Assembly: GCF_029542785.1 (NCBI RefSeq)
Contig: NC_083372.1
Location: 248,001-312,000, forward strand
Direction of reading: 5' to 3'
Source: Malassezia japonica
Lineage: Eukaryota > Basidiomycota > Malasseziomycetes > Malasseziales > Malasseziaceae
DNA: 64,000 bases
Of this stretch, positions 29,479-40,350 are shown one piece after another (the first letter of the stretch is position 1; the number at the start of each line of letters is the position of its first letter). The notes under the pieces were generated by a model. The model was not told the origin of the DNA. It did no database searches and was given only the letters and a program-made list of their open reading frames with translations. A program made the position numbers and the translations under genes.

Positions 29479-32400
29479 TTACCCTCGCCATTCAAATTGG
29501 ATATCACCCGAGGCCAGCAGCGGGTCCTCGTCCGTGTCGGGCGACGACGGCGCGGTGCGCTCGGTGCGCTCGGTGCGCGGCGGCGGCGAGCGCGGCGGCT
29601 GGCTGTACTCTTCCGGCGGCTCCGACTGGGCGCGTGTGCGATCGCGGCGGCTGTCCTCGGACGCGTACAGCGACGGAAAGAGGGGCGACGGCGACGTCGC
29701 GCGCGACTCGCCGCGGCGGCGGCGGCGGCGGCGCGCGGCGGGCGACAGGCGCCCGTCGTCGTCGTCGTCGTCGTCCTCGTCCTGCTCGTCGTCGAGCGAC
29801 TCGGGATCCTCAAAGAGCAGCTGCTGTCGCGCCTCGTACGGCGCGCGTGCACTGCCGAGCGACGAGCTGAGCACGCTCGCGGGCAGCATCGCGTGGTCGT
29901 GCGCGTCGAGCGACCGCGGCCCAAACTCGGGCGAGGCGGGCGGCGGCGAGGCGGCGCCGCCCTTGTCCTTTTTGCGGCTGACCAGCTTGGAGAGGCCAAA
30001 GCGCGAGAAGCGGCTCGGGCGCTCCTTTGTCTCCTGGTCGGCGGCCGGCGTGGGGGGCGAGAGGAGCGACGCGCTACTCTGGCGCGAGCTGCTCCGGGGG
30101 CTGCGCAGCGCACGCAGCGCGGGCGACGTCGGCTGCACCACCGCCGGCACGAGCTCGTCGTCGGGCGGCAGCTCAATGTCGACCGCCTCCTGGCGCCAGT
30201 AGTTAAAGTCGGTATACGCGGCGGCCTTTGCGTCGCGCGGCTTGTGCACGACGGTCGGGGGGAACATTTGGTCGACGAGGTCCGTCATGTTCGGGTAGGA
30301 CGACTTGTAGCCTGCGAGCTCGAGCAGCTCCATCTTCACTTCGCCGTTCGAGTCAATGGTAAAGATGCGCGACGAGGGGATGTTCACGCTGCGGTAGCTC
30401 AGCGCGTCCGTGATGCGGTTGCCAAAGCCGGCGTAGAACGGTGTGCCGGTCTCGCCAGACGGCGCGTTGCGTGGGTCCTCGCCAAAGAGGCGTGCAATGT
30501 CCCGCAGGCACGCCATCTTGAACACCTCGGGCTTTTTCAAGATGACTTCGCGGTGCAGACTCGCCATCAGCCGGTCGGGGCTCATGATCACCGGGCCGTC
30601 GGGCAGCCGGAAGTTGTTCTGGTTGATATTCGTAAGGTAGTCGCGCGTGATCTCGGCCTGGCCAATGGCGCGCGACGTAAGGTACATGAAGCGGTAGCCG
30701 TTCTTGGCAATGTCGTGGTAGAGCTTTGCGATACCGAGGTGCGTCCAGTCGCGGCCCATCAGCGTAAAGACGTGGCCCAGCGCATCGGACTTGGTAATCG
30801 TGCCGTCAATGTCCGACACGACGACAGGGTGCAGACTGTCCCACAAAAAGACGCGCGCACGGCACGTCGCAACGCCCGAGTAGGACGACGTCACGGAAAA
30901 GGTAATCGTGTTCGCGCCTTTGCGCAGGCCCAGCTCTTTCAGCTGGTCCGACGTCAGACGCAGCGTCTTGACATAGGTCTCGGGCACAGGGTCGCTCGGC
31001 GGAGGCGTCGCCGACGCACTGCGCATCGGATCACTCAGCTCCATCGCCGTCGCCGACTTGGCCAAGGGCGCGGGCGGCGCATCGTCGTCCACCTCCGCCT
31101 TGCTGCTCCACAGCCGGTCCCACACGCTGCGCTTGCCGGGTGCACGCAGCGTCTCTTTGGCATCCGCCGCGCTTTGCTCGCCGTTCCGTAGCATGTGGCG
31201 GTACATGCGGAGCGTCGAAAACATCTCGGCATCCGAAGCCCACGTGTGGTACGACTCGTTGTGCCGGATGCACAGGCGCGCATCGTCCATCATCGAGTCG
31301 TCTTCCAAAAAGCGCTGGAACGAGACGCGCGCTTCGTCAAAGAGGTAGGCTTTCTCTGCATCGTCCGCATCCTCAAACGAGGCAAAGTTGCACAGCGACA
31401 GCTCAAATGCGTACACCGTGCTCGAGTCCATCTGCAGCTGGAACAGGTAGGGGTCCGTGTCGGAGCACGCAAGCGTGCCGACCGCCTCAACATCGTCGAG
31501 CTGCGCATCGCCCGACGCCTCGGCGCCAGGAAGCAGCGCATCGTCCTGCACGCCAGACGTCTCGCGAGGGGCCTCGTACATGTACCGCGAGCTGCGCAGC
31601 AGCGCCGAGTCACTCAGCGACACGGGGAGGTGGGGGCGCTCAGAGACGCTCGCGGCCGCCGCAATATCGGCCATGTGCACCGACGTATCGCTCGCACGGC
31701 GCGAGTGGCCGTGGCGGGTCGGCGCCTCGGCACTGAGCATCGACTCGTGCGTGGGGTGGACGACCTGGGAAATGAGCTGCCGCTTCCACACCGGCTGCTG
31801 CCGGTCGAGGCGCTCGCCGTAGCCGAGGCTGCCGTTGCCGCCGTGCCGCCGCGAAAGGGGCATCTCGGCGGCAAAGCGCTTGCCTTGGTCCATCGCCTGT
31901 TGCTGCTTGTTCTGCGTGACCTTGTAGCCGTCCATATCGAGCAGGTCCATAACAACTGCGTAAGTAGGAACAACGCACCTTGCTTGCTCGCGTGCAGTGG
32001 CGTGTCGCCGCCCGGCGGCGCGCTCTCGAGCTCGTGCGCGGGGACATCTTCGGTCCCGGCACCGAACGGCGCGGGGTACTCTTCCGAGTCGACATCGTTC
32101 CCTCCGTGCGTCTCGCTCTCGTCCTTCGCGGGACTGGGGGGCGAGGGCGAGTCGAGCGCCGCTTGCGACATGCCGAGGTCGAGCGGCTCGAGATCGTGCG
32201 GCTTGGGGTCCACCGGCTCGGACGTCGGTCCGACAATCGGACTTGTGACGAGCGCGGCCGGAACTCCTTCGCCCGCATCGTCAATCTTCATCACAAAGAA
32301 CGCCTCGCCGTTCTCGCCGACTTTCATCGCAAACGGCAAGGGGTCCGAGGAGCCGTTCAGATGGAGCGTCACCTGCGTAAGAAGCAGCACGTACCTTGCG

Positions 32401-32637
32401 CTCATCGGGCCGCAGCACACTCATCTTTCCGAATCGCACATGGAAAGGCGACGCGGCGAGCTCCGTGGTCCGCCGGCGCTCGACAGACTCGGTACCGTCG
32501 GCATGCGTGACTTTCTCGTCGACGTCCACTTCACGCTCTACGACAATCACATCGATCGCACCATTCAGCGTCGATGGATTAATGTTTGGCGTGATGGTGT
32601 TGTACACAGAGGACACAAGCTTGCCCACATACTGCAT
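29479..32637 (-). CDS. PAH1: Lipin-type phosphatidate phosphatase (3 exons)
   Basis: Exons 32395-32637, 31979-32372 and 29479-31955 encode 1037 residues; introns are 22 and 23 nt. The protein starts MQYVGKLVSSVYNTITPNINPSTLNGAID, the standard N-LIP opening with its amphipathic helix. The C-LIP domain has the catalytic DxDxT in SDIDGTITKSD and continues GRDWTHLGIAKLYHDIAKNGYRFMYLTSR. Pah1 dephosphorylates phosphatidate to diacylglycerol, setting the balance between storage lipid and membrane growth. The C-terminal ~230 residues are Ser/Arg/acid-rich and probably phosphoregulated. An upstream GTG in frame is ignored because family alignment favours the ATG. Confidence 0.95.
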
Positions 32638-32898
32638 CGCTTCCACCCTCTAGCGACCGCGCAAGCAAAGCTGCCAGAAGCCTGGGGCACCGAGCACGGC
32701 CCTGACGCCTCCACATGTCCCGCTCACCACGTGCGCAGCCCTTGCGGCGTGGCGGCCGACAAAAGTGGCGCGTGGTGGGCATGGGGCGAACGCTGGGCGA
32801 ACGCTGGGCGCACGCGGCGTACGCGGCGCGTCTGGACGCGAGGAACCGCGTGGTATTTCGTAGGCAAAGCTCCTATTCATAGCTACTCTTGGGTATAG

Positions 32899-33535
32899 TT
32901 ACGCGCTAGGCTCCGCAGGCGCATCCGAACGACGGCGCTGCAGGTTACGACGGCGCTTGCGGGGGCGTTCGGCACGTGTGCGCGCATGATCCGCATCCGA
33001 GGGCGGCGTGTCAGAATCGCTCGCGGCCGCGAGCAGTTCGCGGCGCGAGAGCTTAGGCTCGTCGGAGCGCGACTTGGCCCCGGCACGCGACTCGCCGCGG
33101 CTGGGGCGCGTAGGCGACGGCGCAGCGCGTGCAGCGGCTGCAGCGTCCGTCGTGTGCCGCGGCAGGCGGCGGATGGGTTGGGGGGTCGGTGTGGGGCGCG
33201 GCTCATTATCTTCGTGGTCATTATCGTGGTGCAGCGTCTCGAGACGCGCAGTCAGGTAGCGCTCGACGTGCGAGTCGACGCTCGATGCACCAGGACGGTG
33301 CACATACTCCAGCGTATCGCGCAATGCTTGCGCATAGCCGGACTGGAACGATTTGTGGGTATTTTCCAGGCCTTTTTTGTATAGGTTGGTCAATTGCAAA
33401 GCGGCGACTGCGATAAGCACGGAAAAACATACCTCGAAACTCGGCAGTGAGTTTCTCATCGTGAGTCCGACGCAGCGCATCGTGTGGCTGGTCGGCAGAC
33501 GTCTCCAGGCTCTCGCGTAGATTGGTCAAGTCCAT
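32899..33535 (-). CDS. HAPSTR1/C16orf72-like protein (2 exons)
   Basis: Exons 33433-33535 and 32899-33407 give 203 residues around a 25-nt intron starting GTATGT. The join makes LTAEFR-VAALQLTNLYKKGLENTHKSFQSGYAQALRDTLEYV, which resembles the core of animal HAPSTR1 (C16orf72), a nuclear stress-response partner of the HUWE1 ubiquitin ligase. The rest is disordered, ending in a basic RKRRRNLQRRR segment that looks like a nuclear localisation signal. The family call rests on one ~35-residue block judged by eye. Interestingly, a HUWE1/TOM1-type HECT gene is in the same window. Confidence 0.6.
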
Positions 33536-33843
33536 CCGTGGCAAAAAAACAGGGCGCGGTTGCGCCGAGACCAAAGGGCGTATCACGTGACGTCTGTGCG
33601 GGGGCAAAAGAGAACTGCAGCAACCAGGATTCCCGCGTGGTCCCCCACCGCAGTACTAACTAGTCGATACCATGCTTAACTTCGCAGATCGGACGGGATA
33701 CGGTGCTTTCATGGTTCTGTGGCCGCAGATGTCTGTAGGTATCCGTGTCAGGTATATAACGGTTAAATTAGGGGTCAAGCGAGCGCGCGGCGCAAGACAA
33801 GCGAACAAGCACGTTCTCGTATAATACACATTCCCACTATAAA
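33536..33843. other. Intergenic region upstream of the HAPSTR1-like gene
   Basis: These 308 bp hold the promoter of the HAPSTR1-like gene and the 3' end of the LtrA-family gene, both on the minus strand. GC is visibly lower from 33640 onwards. No RNA gene, repeat or clear element was found. Confidence 0.35.
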
Positions 33844-35244
33844 TTACTCGTCGTCCTCCTCTTCCTCTACCTCAAGAGGGCACTTGTGGCTATACACCAC
33901 CATAGCAACCACATTAATGACAATAAATGTGGTGGTGAGGATCATGGGGAATTTTATCTCGGCGAATTCAAAAATCACCGCGTCCAGCTGCATCAAAAAG
34001 GCCGAGGCGGGGACCAGGCTCTTTACGACAGGGACCGCGCACCGGTGAATTAGGATCCACCAGATGCCAAGAAGGAACACGCCGACAGGAACAGTCACGG
34101 TCAACGAGGCTTGGTAGTAGGGAATGCGAAGCTCCTCCCCTTCCTTGAGCTTGGCAGAGACAAGCTCGACACCAGCAGCGTACGCGGCAATGGCCATGAA
34201 CAGAATAAAGTGCGTGTATCCGTACCGCAGCGCGTCCCTAAACGACCGGATCGCGTGGTGGTGCGACGGCCAGAAATAAATCCACCACATACCCGCACCG
34301 ATCGCAAAGGCAAAGACAAATGTACCCACAAGCTTGGCTTCGATCTCGACCCCTTGAAGGGCTTCGGAAATGATTTGACAGGCACCGTTGATACTCTCAC
34401 CGAGCTGGATTAGCGTAAAGCAGCCGTAACGCTCGGTAATATGGTGGGGGTGCCACGTCGTCCGGCCACGCAGCTCAGCAAAGGTAGGAATCAGCAATTC
34501 ACAGGCGGCAAACACAATAAACAGGGGGATCGCAACGCCGAGGCGCTTGGGAAAGACATAGGCCCATAGAATCCACAGCACTTGCACGATGGTAATCAGG
34601 ATCGCATAGTAAAAAGCAGCACGGCCAGCACGGCCACCGTTAATAGCAGCACGGAGCCATTGCGAGACCATACCGAAGCGCATAATCACGTATCCGATCG
34701 CGACAATCCTAAAGTCGCCATTCGTAAAGTGGGCTTCCTCGCTCATCTCGCCATTCGTCTCGGGCTGATGCCCAAACGCAGGTTTAATGCCGGCGGCATG
34801 GACCAGCACACCGGCCATTTGGACTAGGGTCAAGAACCGGTACAGCCAGTCGTCGGTATCGAATGAAGTCGCGAACCACGTGTAATTCATCCATGCCCAC
34901 CAGATCGTAAAAAAGATCATACAGAAGTAGCCAAATCCAGCCGCGGCATGACCGCCGCCCTGTTTCAGCGCGTCGAGATACTCCTTTGTTACAATTCCGA
35001 CCGAGATCACAAACACTAGGTCAAAGAACAGCTCGAGCGAGCTTGCGGTGCGGTGAATTTCGCGCGGATCACGCGCCTTCATGGGCTTGAGCTTGATTTG
35101 CCGCAGGAATCCCTCGAAACGGCACGGCTCGTCCGAGGAGTAGGGCTCTTCAAACACGCGCGGATTCTCATTGTAGGTTGTAGGCGACGAGTCTGGCAAC
35201 CTAGACGTCGCCTTGCCGGCGACGGATCCCTCGGGGGTCGCCAT
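33844..35244 (-). CDS. LtrA-family (low temperature requirement A) membrane protein
   Basis: A single exon encodes 466 residues. The LtrA signature is clear: HRTASSLELFFDLVFVISVG near residue 65-85 and HHITERYGCFTLIQLGESI in the middle. Around ten or more hydrophobic segments follow one another; both ends are hydrophilic and the C-terminus is acidic (EVEEEEDDE). LtrA was first described in Listeria; its molecular activity is not established, and homologues occur patchily in fungi. The gene is intronless and has lower GC than its neighbours (hand counts 33/60 at 34501-34560 and 26/60 at 34861-34920). A bacterial origin is possible but unproven. Confidence 0.88.
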   Translation of the reverse strand: MATPEGSVAGKATSRLPDSSPTTYNENPRVFEEPYSSDEPCRFEGFLRQIKLKPMKARDPREIHRTASSLELFFDLVFVISVGIVTKEYLDALKQGGGHAAAGFGYFCMIFFTIWWAWMNYTWFATSFDTDDWLYRFLTLVQMAGVLVHAAGIKPAFGHQPETNGEMSEEAHFTNGDFRIVAIGYVIMRFGMVSQWLRAAINGGRAGRAAFYYAILITIVQVLWILWAYVFPKRLGVAIPLFIVFAACELLIPTFAELRGRTTWHPHHITERYGCFTLIQLGESINGACQIISEALQGVEIEAKLVGTFVFAFAIGAGMWWIYFWPSHHHAIRSFRDALRYGYTHFILFMAIAAYAAGVELVSAKLKEGEELRIPYYQASLTVTVPVGVFLLGIWWILIHRCAVPVVKSLVPASAFLMQLDAVIFEFAEIKFPMILTTTFIVINVVAMVVYSHKCPLEVEEEEDDE

Positions 35245-35391
35245 GACAGTGAAGAGACAAAATGACCCGTCGGTCGTTATGCAAGTCGGCCAAATGAGTG
35301 CAGGTCGCCAAAATTATTGCAGAAAACCAAGTGGAGGCCTAAATGAGCGTCCGGGGTAGGCCAAGCAGCGTGCGCAGTGCAGCGGCGATCA

Positions 35392-37228
35392 CTATGGGTG
35401 GAGGAGCGCGTGCCAGCGGACGGGCGCAGCACGGCCATGCATATGAGTGCGTATGCAGACCACCGACGGGCGGCCGTGCGCACAGAGAAAGGGAAACGCG
35501 GTAGCGGCGAGCTGGGAGAGCAGCCGCTCGCATTGCTCTCTTGTCAAGGCCTGGTTGAAGCCTGTGTTAGTAGCGCAACGTACGAATCGCACTGTGGCAT
35601 ACATGCGTCAACACCAGGTGCACGGCGAGGGCAGGGAGGTGGCGGAGCGCGGAGAGGGCGCTGGACGTGGAGCGGGGCGTATGGGCGACACTCGTGAGCC
35701 ATGTATCAACGTCGCCGGGAGGTTGCTCGCAAAACGCCGCGAGGACACGGTGCAGAAGCGGGGCATCCGTAGCGAGGCGCGCAAGGACCGTGGGCACGCC
35801 GCGCACGAGCCATGCGTCTCCGTTTTCGGCTAGGTCAAAGCCCCAGAAGCGGATGGCACGGAGGTGCGCAGGCGCAAAGGCCGCTGCAATCGTGGGAGGG
35901 GTTGTGCAGACGTGCGTGTTCGTTTTTGCCCCGCCCATTTTCGCCTCGAGGCACGCAAGGACATAGGACGTGACGAGCTGCTCGAGTTTGACGCGCTCGT
36001 CGGCCGCGTGCTGGTCGATGAGGAGGAGGGCCGGTGTATCGCCATATGTGCATGCAATGTACTTCTTGTCCACCTGGCCGACGACGCGGGCAGATTGCAG
36101 GGCAGCTGCAGGCGGCATCGGCGCCGCTTCGGCCGTGGCGGGCGTGCGCTGCATCGGCGGGGGGCGGGGCCTGGGTATCGAATTTGTAAAGAAGCGGCTG
36201 GTATGGGGGGGTATAGGCCGCCGGGGTCGTGGTGTGTCGTGTACCTCGCCAAGAAGTGTCGAAAAGAGCGCGTACCAGTTTCGGGGCACGGGCTCTGTGC
36301 TCGGACGGGCACTCGGTTTGATTTTGACGTTCAGCACGTAGGCGAGGTGGTCGTGGGGAGGGCGGCGTGGCTGCGGATCGAGGAGGCGCTCGACGTGGGA
36401 GTGCAGAGAGCGGTCGCCCGCCCATATACGGTCGTAGGCAGCGCTGTCTTGCCACGGGTACACGTCGGCGTGCCGTGCCTCGCGTGCGGCTACTGTGCTC
36501 CGGACGCCCCGGTCGCGCGGAAGGGGCGTGCCGTTGAGCGAAATGTGCTGCTGAGATTGCGTCGGGCGCATGGTCCCCGTGCACCCTTCTAGGACAATGT
36601 GCCAAGTGCCGACGACGCACTCTTTGTGCATTTGCTTCGAAGGCATAAAAGCGGCGCTTATGCTGCGTGCGCGTGCCTCAAGCGCTCGCACGCGCGGCGC
36701 ATGAACGAGCCGTGAAGACCTGGTGTTGAGGCTGAACGAGACTGAAGGGTGGCACAGCGCGATTGCGACGACGCACTGGCGCATGCGCCGCAGCTCGGCC
36801 TTCTTCCTGCTCTCGAGCACGCGGCGGCGTACCGGGATCGTCGCGTAGAGGTCGCGAAGGGTGATGGCACATCCTACGCGTCGCGATCGCTGCGGCGGAG
36901 CGATGCCGGCATACAGAACATGCTCGCCGCGCTGGAGCAGAGTGTACGATTTCCCCCCCGCCGTCCAGTCTAGGTCAAGCAGCGCGAGTGCTGCGGCGTC
37001 GGCCAGTGTGCCTTCGTGCACACTGCACATTCCGTGGGGAAGCCCTTCTCCATTTTGTCGGCAGGTCAGCGTCCATGCCTCGAGGTCGACCCCGATTTCG
37101 ATCCGCGTGGCACCCTGCTGGAGGGCGTCGACAAGCAAGCCATACACGAGACTCGCCCACGTTGGGTACCGCGCTGCGGCACGCACGCCGGCCGCCGTGC
37201 CCCACGGCAGACGGCGCATGCGCGGCAT
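35392..37228 (-). CDS. MLH3: MutL homologue Mlh3 with a degenerate ATPase site (2 exons)
   Basis: Exons 35584-37228 and 35392-35561 give 604 residues; the 22-nt intron join reads CHSAI-R-FNQALTREQC. The C-terminal endonuclease half is well kept: RVVGQVDKKYIACTYG, the metal motif DQHAADERVKLE and CAHGRPSVV. The N-terminal GHKL half is poorly conserved. Where MutL proteins have E-L..N-S-x-D-A, this protein has GLLVDALQQGA (residues 30-40), and DNGxG is QNGEG (58-62); no GFRGEAL motif is seen. In other fungi Mlh1-Mlh3 resolves meiotic crossovers and aids mismatch repair. Divergent from RTT109 with 38 bp between starts. Confidence 0.88.
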
Positions 37229-37266
37229 GAGAAAAAGCGCCGATTTTCCCGATTCGACGCGTCTCG

Positions 37267-38820
37267 ATGAGCGACGCGACGTTGCTGGCCGCGTGCCAGT
37301 CGGCCCTGCGCCGTCCCTTTCCTTTGCAAGAAGGCGGCGATGTGCGCATCCACACTGCCTTTAGCCACCCCCGCCCTGTGCGCTCGCTGTACCCCCTTGC
37401 GCACATCCACCCCAGCGACGGACAGGCGTCGAGTGCGTCGGACGCGCCGACTGTCTGGCAGGAGCATGTGATGGTCACCGCAAGCTGGAAGGCGGGCGAC
37501 GACGAGCGCCTGATGTACGCACTCGAGGCATACGTGTACACAGTGCCTGCCGCTGGCGCAGGGCTCTTGTACATATCCAAGCTGGACTCGACGGGCTACG
37601 GCCCAACGGTGCTGCCGGGCCGCACGCACTTTCCCGACGCGTACCGCCACGCCCCCAGCATCACCACTGCGCTGACTGCGGCGACGATTGCGTACTTTGC
37701 GTCGCGTGCACACTGGCGCATGTCGCCGCACATCCGCCATGTCTCGGTGCATGTGCTCGCACGCGCCCAGGCCGCGTACCTCTTCCCCTCGTCGCCCGAC
37801 AACAAAGCGAAGCGTGTCCTGTCGGACGCCGCATTGATTCGCTGGTGGCAGGCGTGTCTTAGCGAGAGTATTGCGCAGGTTCGCGAGGCGCATCCGGCCG
37901 ACGCGGTTTCCGCGTACTACGTGATCCCTGGCTATGCGCGTCTCGACTCGCACCCCCTCGTTCCCCTGCTAGCGCCGGGTGCCGAGCACCCGCCTGGATC
38001 GCGCGGGTCCAAGCTTTCCGAGGCGCAGTGGGTCTATGGCCACCCCTACAGTGCGCTGGGCTCCGGCAAGGCGCCCGACGCGCTCCCCTCGCTCCCCCTT
38101 CACCCCGCTCCCAGCGAGGAGCGCACTGTGCACGGCAACAACGTGCTGCACCGCCGTACACTCTCGACCATGATCCCTATATTCCCCGACGACCCTAAAG
38201 GGCGCTTTATTAACGAAATGTGCGCGACGGCGCACGAGCCTGGCAAGCTGCCAGCGCCCGGCGAGGACGGCGCGCGTCTCTCGCTGGAGCACCGCGAGGC
38301 GATGGCCGAGCGCCAGACGCTCGACCGTACGAGTGCCGATGCGTTTTGGGAGCGCATGGGTTTCCGGCAAGAGTGCTCGTCCGGCAACGCCGTCGGCGTG
38401 TTTGTCGTGGGTGTCAGCCAGAGCAAGGAGGCGGCCCGTGCGCCGGCTGACGCCCCCCCGCCTTCGGACCGTACGACGCCGCCCGCGCAGCCGTTTGCAC
38501 TCCCCCACCCCATGCTCGAGGATCTGGTCCTCAAGCACCTGCTGCGCGACGCCTGCCACTGGTCGGATGCCGATCAGGCCGTGCGGCTCACCGGTCAATT
38601 CTACCAGGCGTTGGACCGTGCGATGCGGCGCAAGGCCAGTGCGGACACCACGGCCGACGAGCTTGCCGGGCGCGGTGAGATCTGGGACATCTGTAGTCTA
38701 CCCTCCGCACCGCCCTCGGTCGCGGCGGCGGGCAAGCGGAGCGCCGATGCGCACGAGCCACCTTCCGCGCCCGCCGCGCCCGTTCGAGTACTTTCCGTGA
38801 AGCGAAAGCGGCGATCGTAG
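37267..38820 (+). CDS. RTT109: Histone H3-K56 acetyltransferase Rtt109
   Basis: A single exon encodes 517 residues. Family landmarks occur in order: ALEAYVYTVPAAGAGLLYISKLDSTGYG, then SITTALTAATIAYF, IPIFPDDPKGRFINEM and SADAFWERMGFRQECSSG. These belong to the Rtt109/KAT11 fold, which is p300-like. With chaperones Asf1 or Vps75 the enzyme acetylates H3-K56 (and K9/K27) on new histones during S phase. The C-terminus is basic (KRKRRS), suiting nuclear import. The start is the first ATG after the divergent MLH3 start. Confidence 0.95.
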   Translation: MSDATLLAACQSALRRPFPLQEGGDVRIHTAFSHPRPVRSLYPLAHIHPSDGQASSASDAPTVWQEHVMVTASWKAGDDERLMYALEAYVYTVPAAGAGLLYISKLDSTGYGPTVLPGRTHFPDAYRHAPSITTALTAATIAYFASRAHWRMSPHIRHVSVHVLARAQAAYLFPSSPDNKAKRVLSDAALIRWWQACLSESIAQVREAHPADAVSAYYVIPGYARLDSHPLVPLLAPGAEHPPGSRGSKLSEAQWVYGHPYSALGSGKAPDALPSLPLHPAPSEERTVHGNNVLHRRTLSTMIPIFPDDPKGRFINEMCATAHEPGKLPAPGEDGARLSLEHREAMAERQTLDRTSADAFWERMGFRQECSSGNAVGVFVVGVSQSKEAARAPADAPPPSDRTTPPAQPFALPHPMLEDLVLKHLLRDACHWSDADQAVRLTGQFYQALDRAMRRKASADTTADELAGRGEIWDICSLPSAPPSVAAAGKRSADAHEPPSAPAAPVRVLSVKRKRRS

Positions 38821-38926
38821 TGGAGGTGGTTTGAGCACGTTCATGCACGTGCCACGTAAGCGTGGGCGAAAAATTTCTTTTGGGTTGTGCGCTGTCAGGC
38901 GTTCCCTCCCTACCGCATACTCCATA

Positions 38927-40296
38927 ATGAGCTCTGCCCCTGTTGAATTCTTTACGCTCAAGCTCATTCCCGGTGAGATCTACCACCTGGACACGATCCG
39001 TGACATCCAGATCACGAATGTCAGCTACTCGAACCCCGAGTCGCTGAGTGGCAAGAAGCGCACGGTGCTCCGTGTGCACTACGCCGGCAGCCCCCTCGAG
39101 ATCGACGACGACGACGAGGATGACGAGGAGTTCGACGAGGACGACATTGCGGAGATCATCGACGACGAAGACGATGAGGATGACGAGGATGAGGACGATG
39201 AGGACGACGAGGATGACGAGGACGACGAGGATGACGAGGACGACCTCGACCTCGACGACGACGAGGACGACGAGCCTGAGTTCACCGAAGAGGACTCGTA
39301 CGTCGTGTGCTCGCTCATTCCCGAGAAGGTACGTCATCTTTTTTGGACGCCACTAACCCAGGTCGAGCAGGTGACCCTCAACCTCCAGATCTGCGAGGAG
39401 GAGGAGGTCGGCCTCTCTGTCTCGGGTGACGAGCCCGTGGACATCATTGGCAACTACCTGCTGCCTGCCTCGCTGAACAACCTCGACCCCGAGGACTACG
39501 ACTACGACAACCTCTACGACGACGAGGACGACGAGGACGAGGACGATGACGAGGACGATGACGAGGGCGCGATTGAGCGCCGTGCCATCCTCGGTCCCGA
39601 GTACGACGAGGACGACGAGGATGACGAGGACGATGACGAGGATGACGAAGATGACGAGGACGAGGAGGACGAGGACGAGGACGAGGACGAGGATGACGAT
39701 GACGAGGATGACGAGGTCATCGTGATCCCCTCCAAGAAGCGTTCGGCCTCGGACCTCGACGCCGACTCGTCGCTCATTGACGAGTCGAAGCTGAGCCGCG
39801 GCCAGCGCAAGCGCCTCAACAAGAAGCTCAAGAACGAGTCTGCGCGCGCGGCTGCCCCCACGGTCGAGGAGGAAGAGAAGGTGCGCGATCTTTTGGCCCG
39901 TTACATGTTGGCTAACGGGTTGTTGGAATTTGAAGACTAAGCTTCCTTCTGGTTTGATCATTGAAGACAAGAAGACGGGCACCGGTCCTACGGCGAAGCC
40001 TGGCCAGCGTGTTAGCATGCGCTATGTCGGCAAGCTGCAGAACGGTTCCATCTTTGACTCGAACACCAAGGGGAAGCCTTTCTCCTTCCGCCTGGGCAAG
40101 GGCGAGGTGATCAAGGGTACGTAATCCATCCTGCTCGTCTCACACAGGCTGGGACCAGGGCGTGAAGGGTATGCAGGTCGGCAGTGAGCGCCGCCTGACT
40201 TGCCCTCCTCACCTGGCCTATGGCCGCACCAAGCTTCCTGGCATCCCCGCGAACTCTACGCTGATCTTTGATGTCAAGCTGCTCGAGATCAAGTAG
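38927..40296 (+). CDS. FPR4: Nucleolar FKBP-type peptidyl-prolyl isomerase (4 exons)
   Basis: Exons 38927-39328, 39362-39880, 39936-40116 and 40148-40296 give 416 residues; introns are 33, 55 and 31 nt. The N-terminal nucleoplasmin-like domain ([36 protein letters not shown]) is split by a very long Asp/Glu run; a second acidic run and a basic segment ([17 protein letters not shown]) follow. The C-terminal FKBP domain has [35 protein letters not shown] and [16 protein letters not shown]. Fpr3/Fpr4 isomerise prolines in histone tails and act as nucleolar histone chaperones. Exon 3 could instead start at 39942, removing two residues. Which of Fpr3 or Fpr4 it matches best is undecided. Confidence 0.93.
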
Positions 40297-40350
40297 ATTT
40301 GTAGCATTGTGACCCGATTTTTCGGCCGTAGCCACGTGCTCTTCACCGTC

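Noticed and set aside
39100..39720. GAC/GAG repeat arrays in the FKBP gene as microsatellite or mobile DNA
   Set aside because: They lie in frame and encode the acidic tracts normal for nucleolar FKBPs; no element boundaries are seen.
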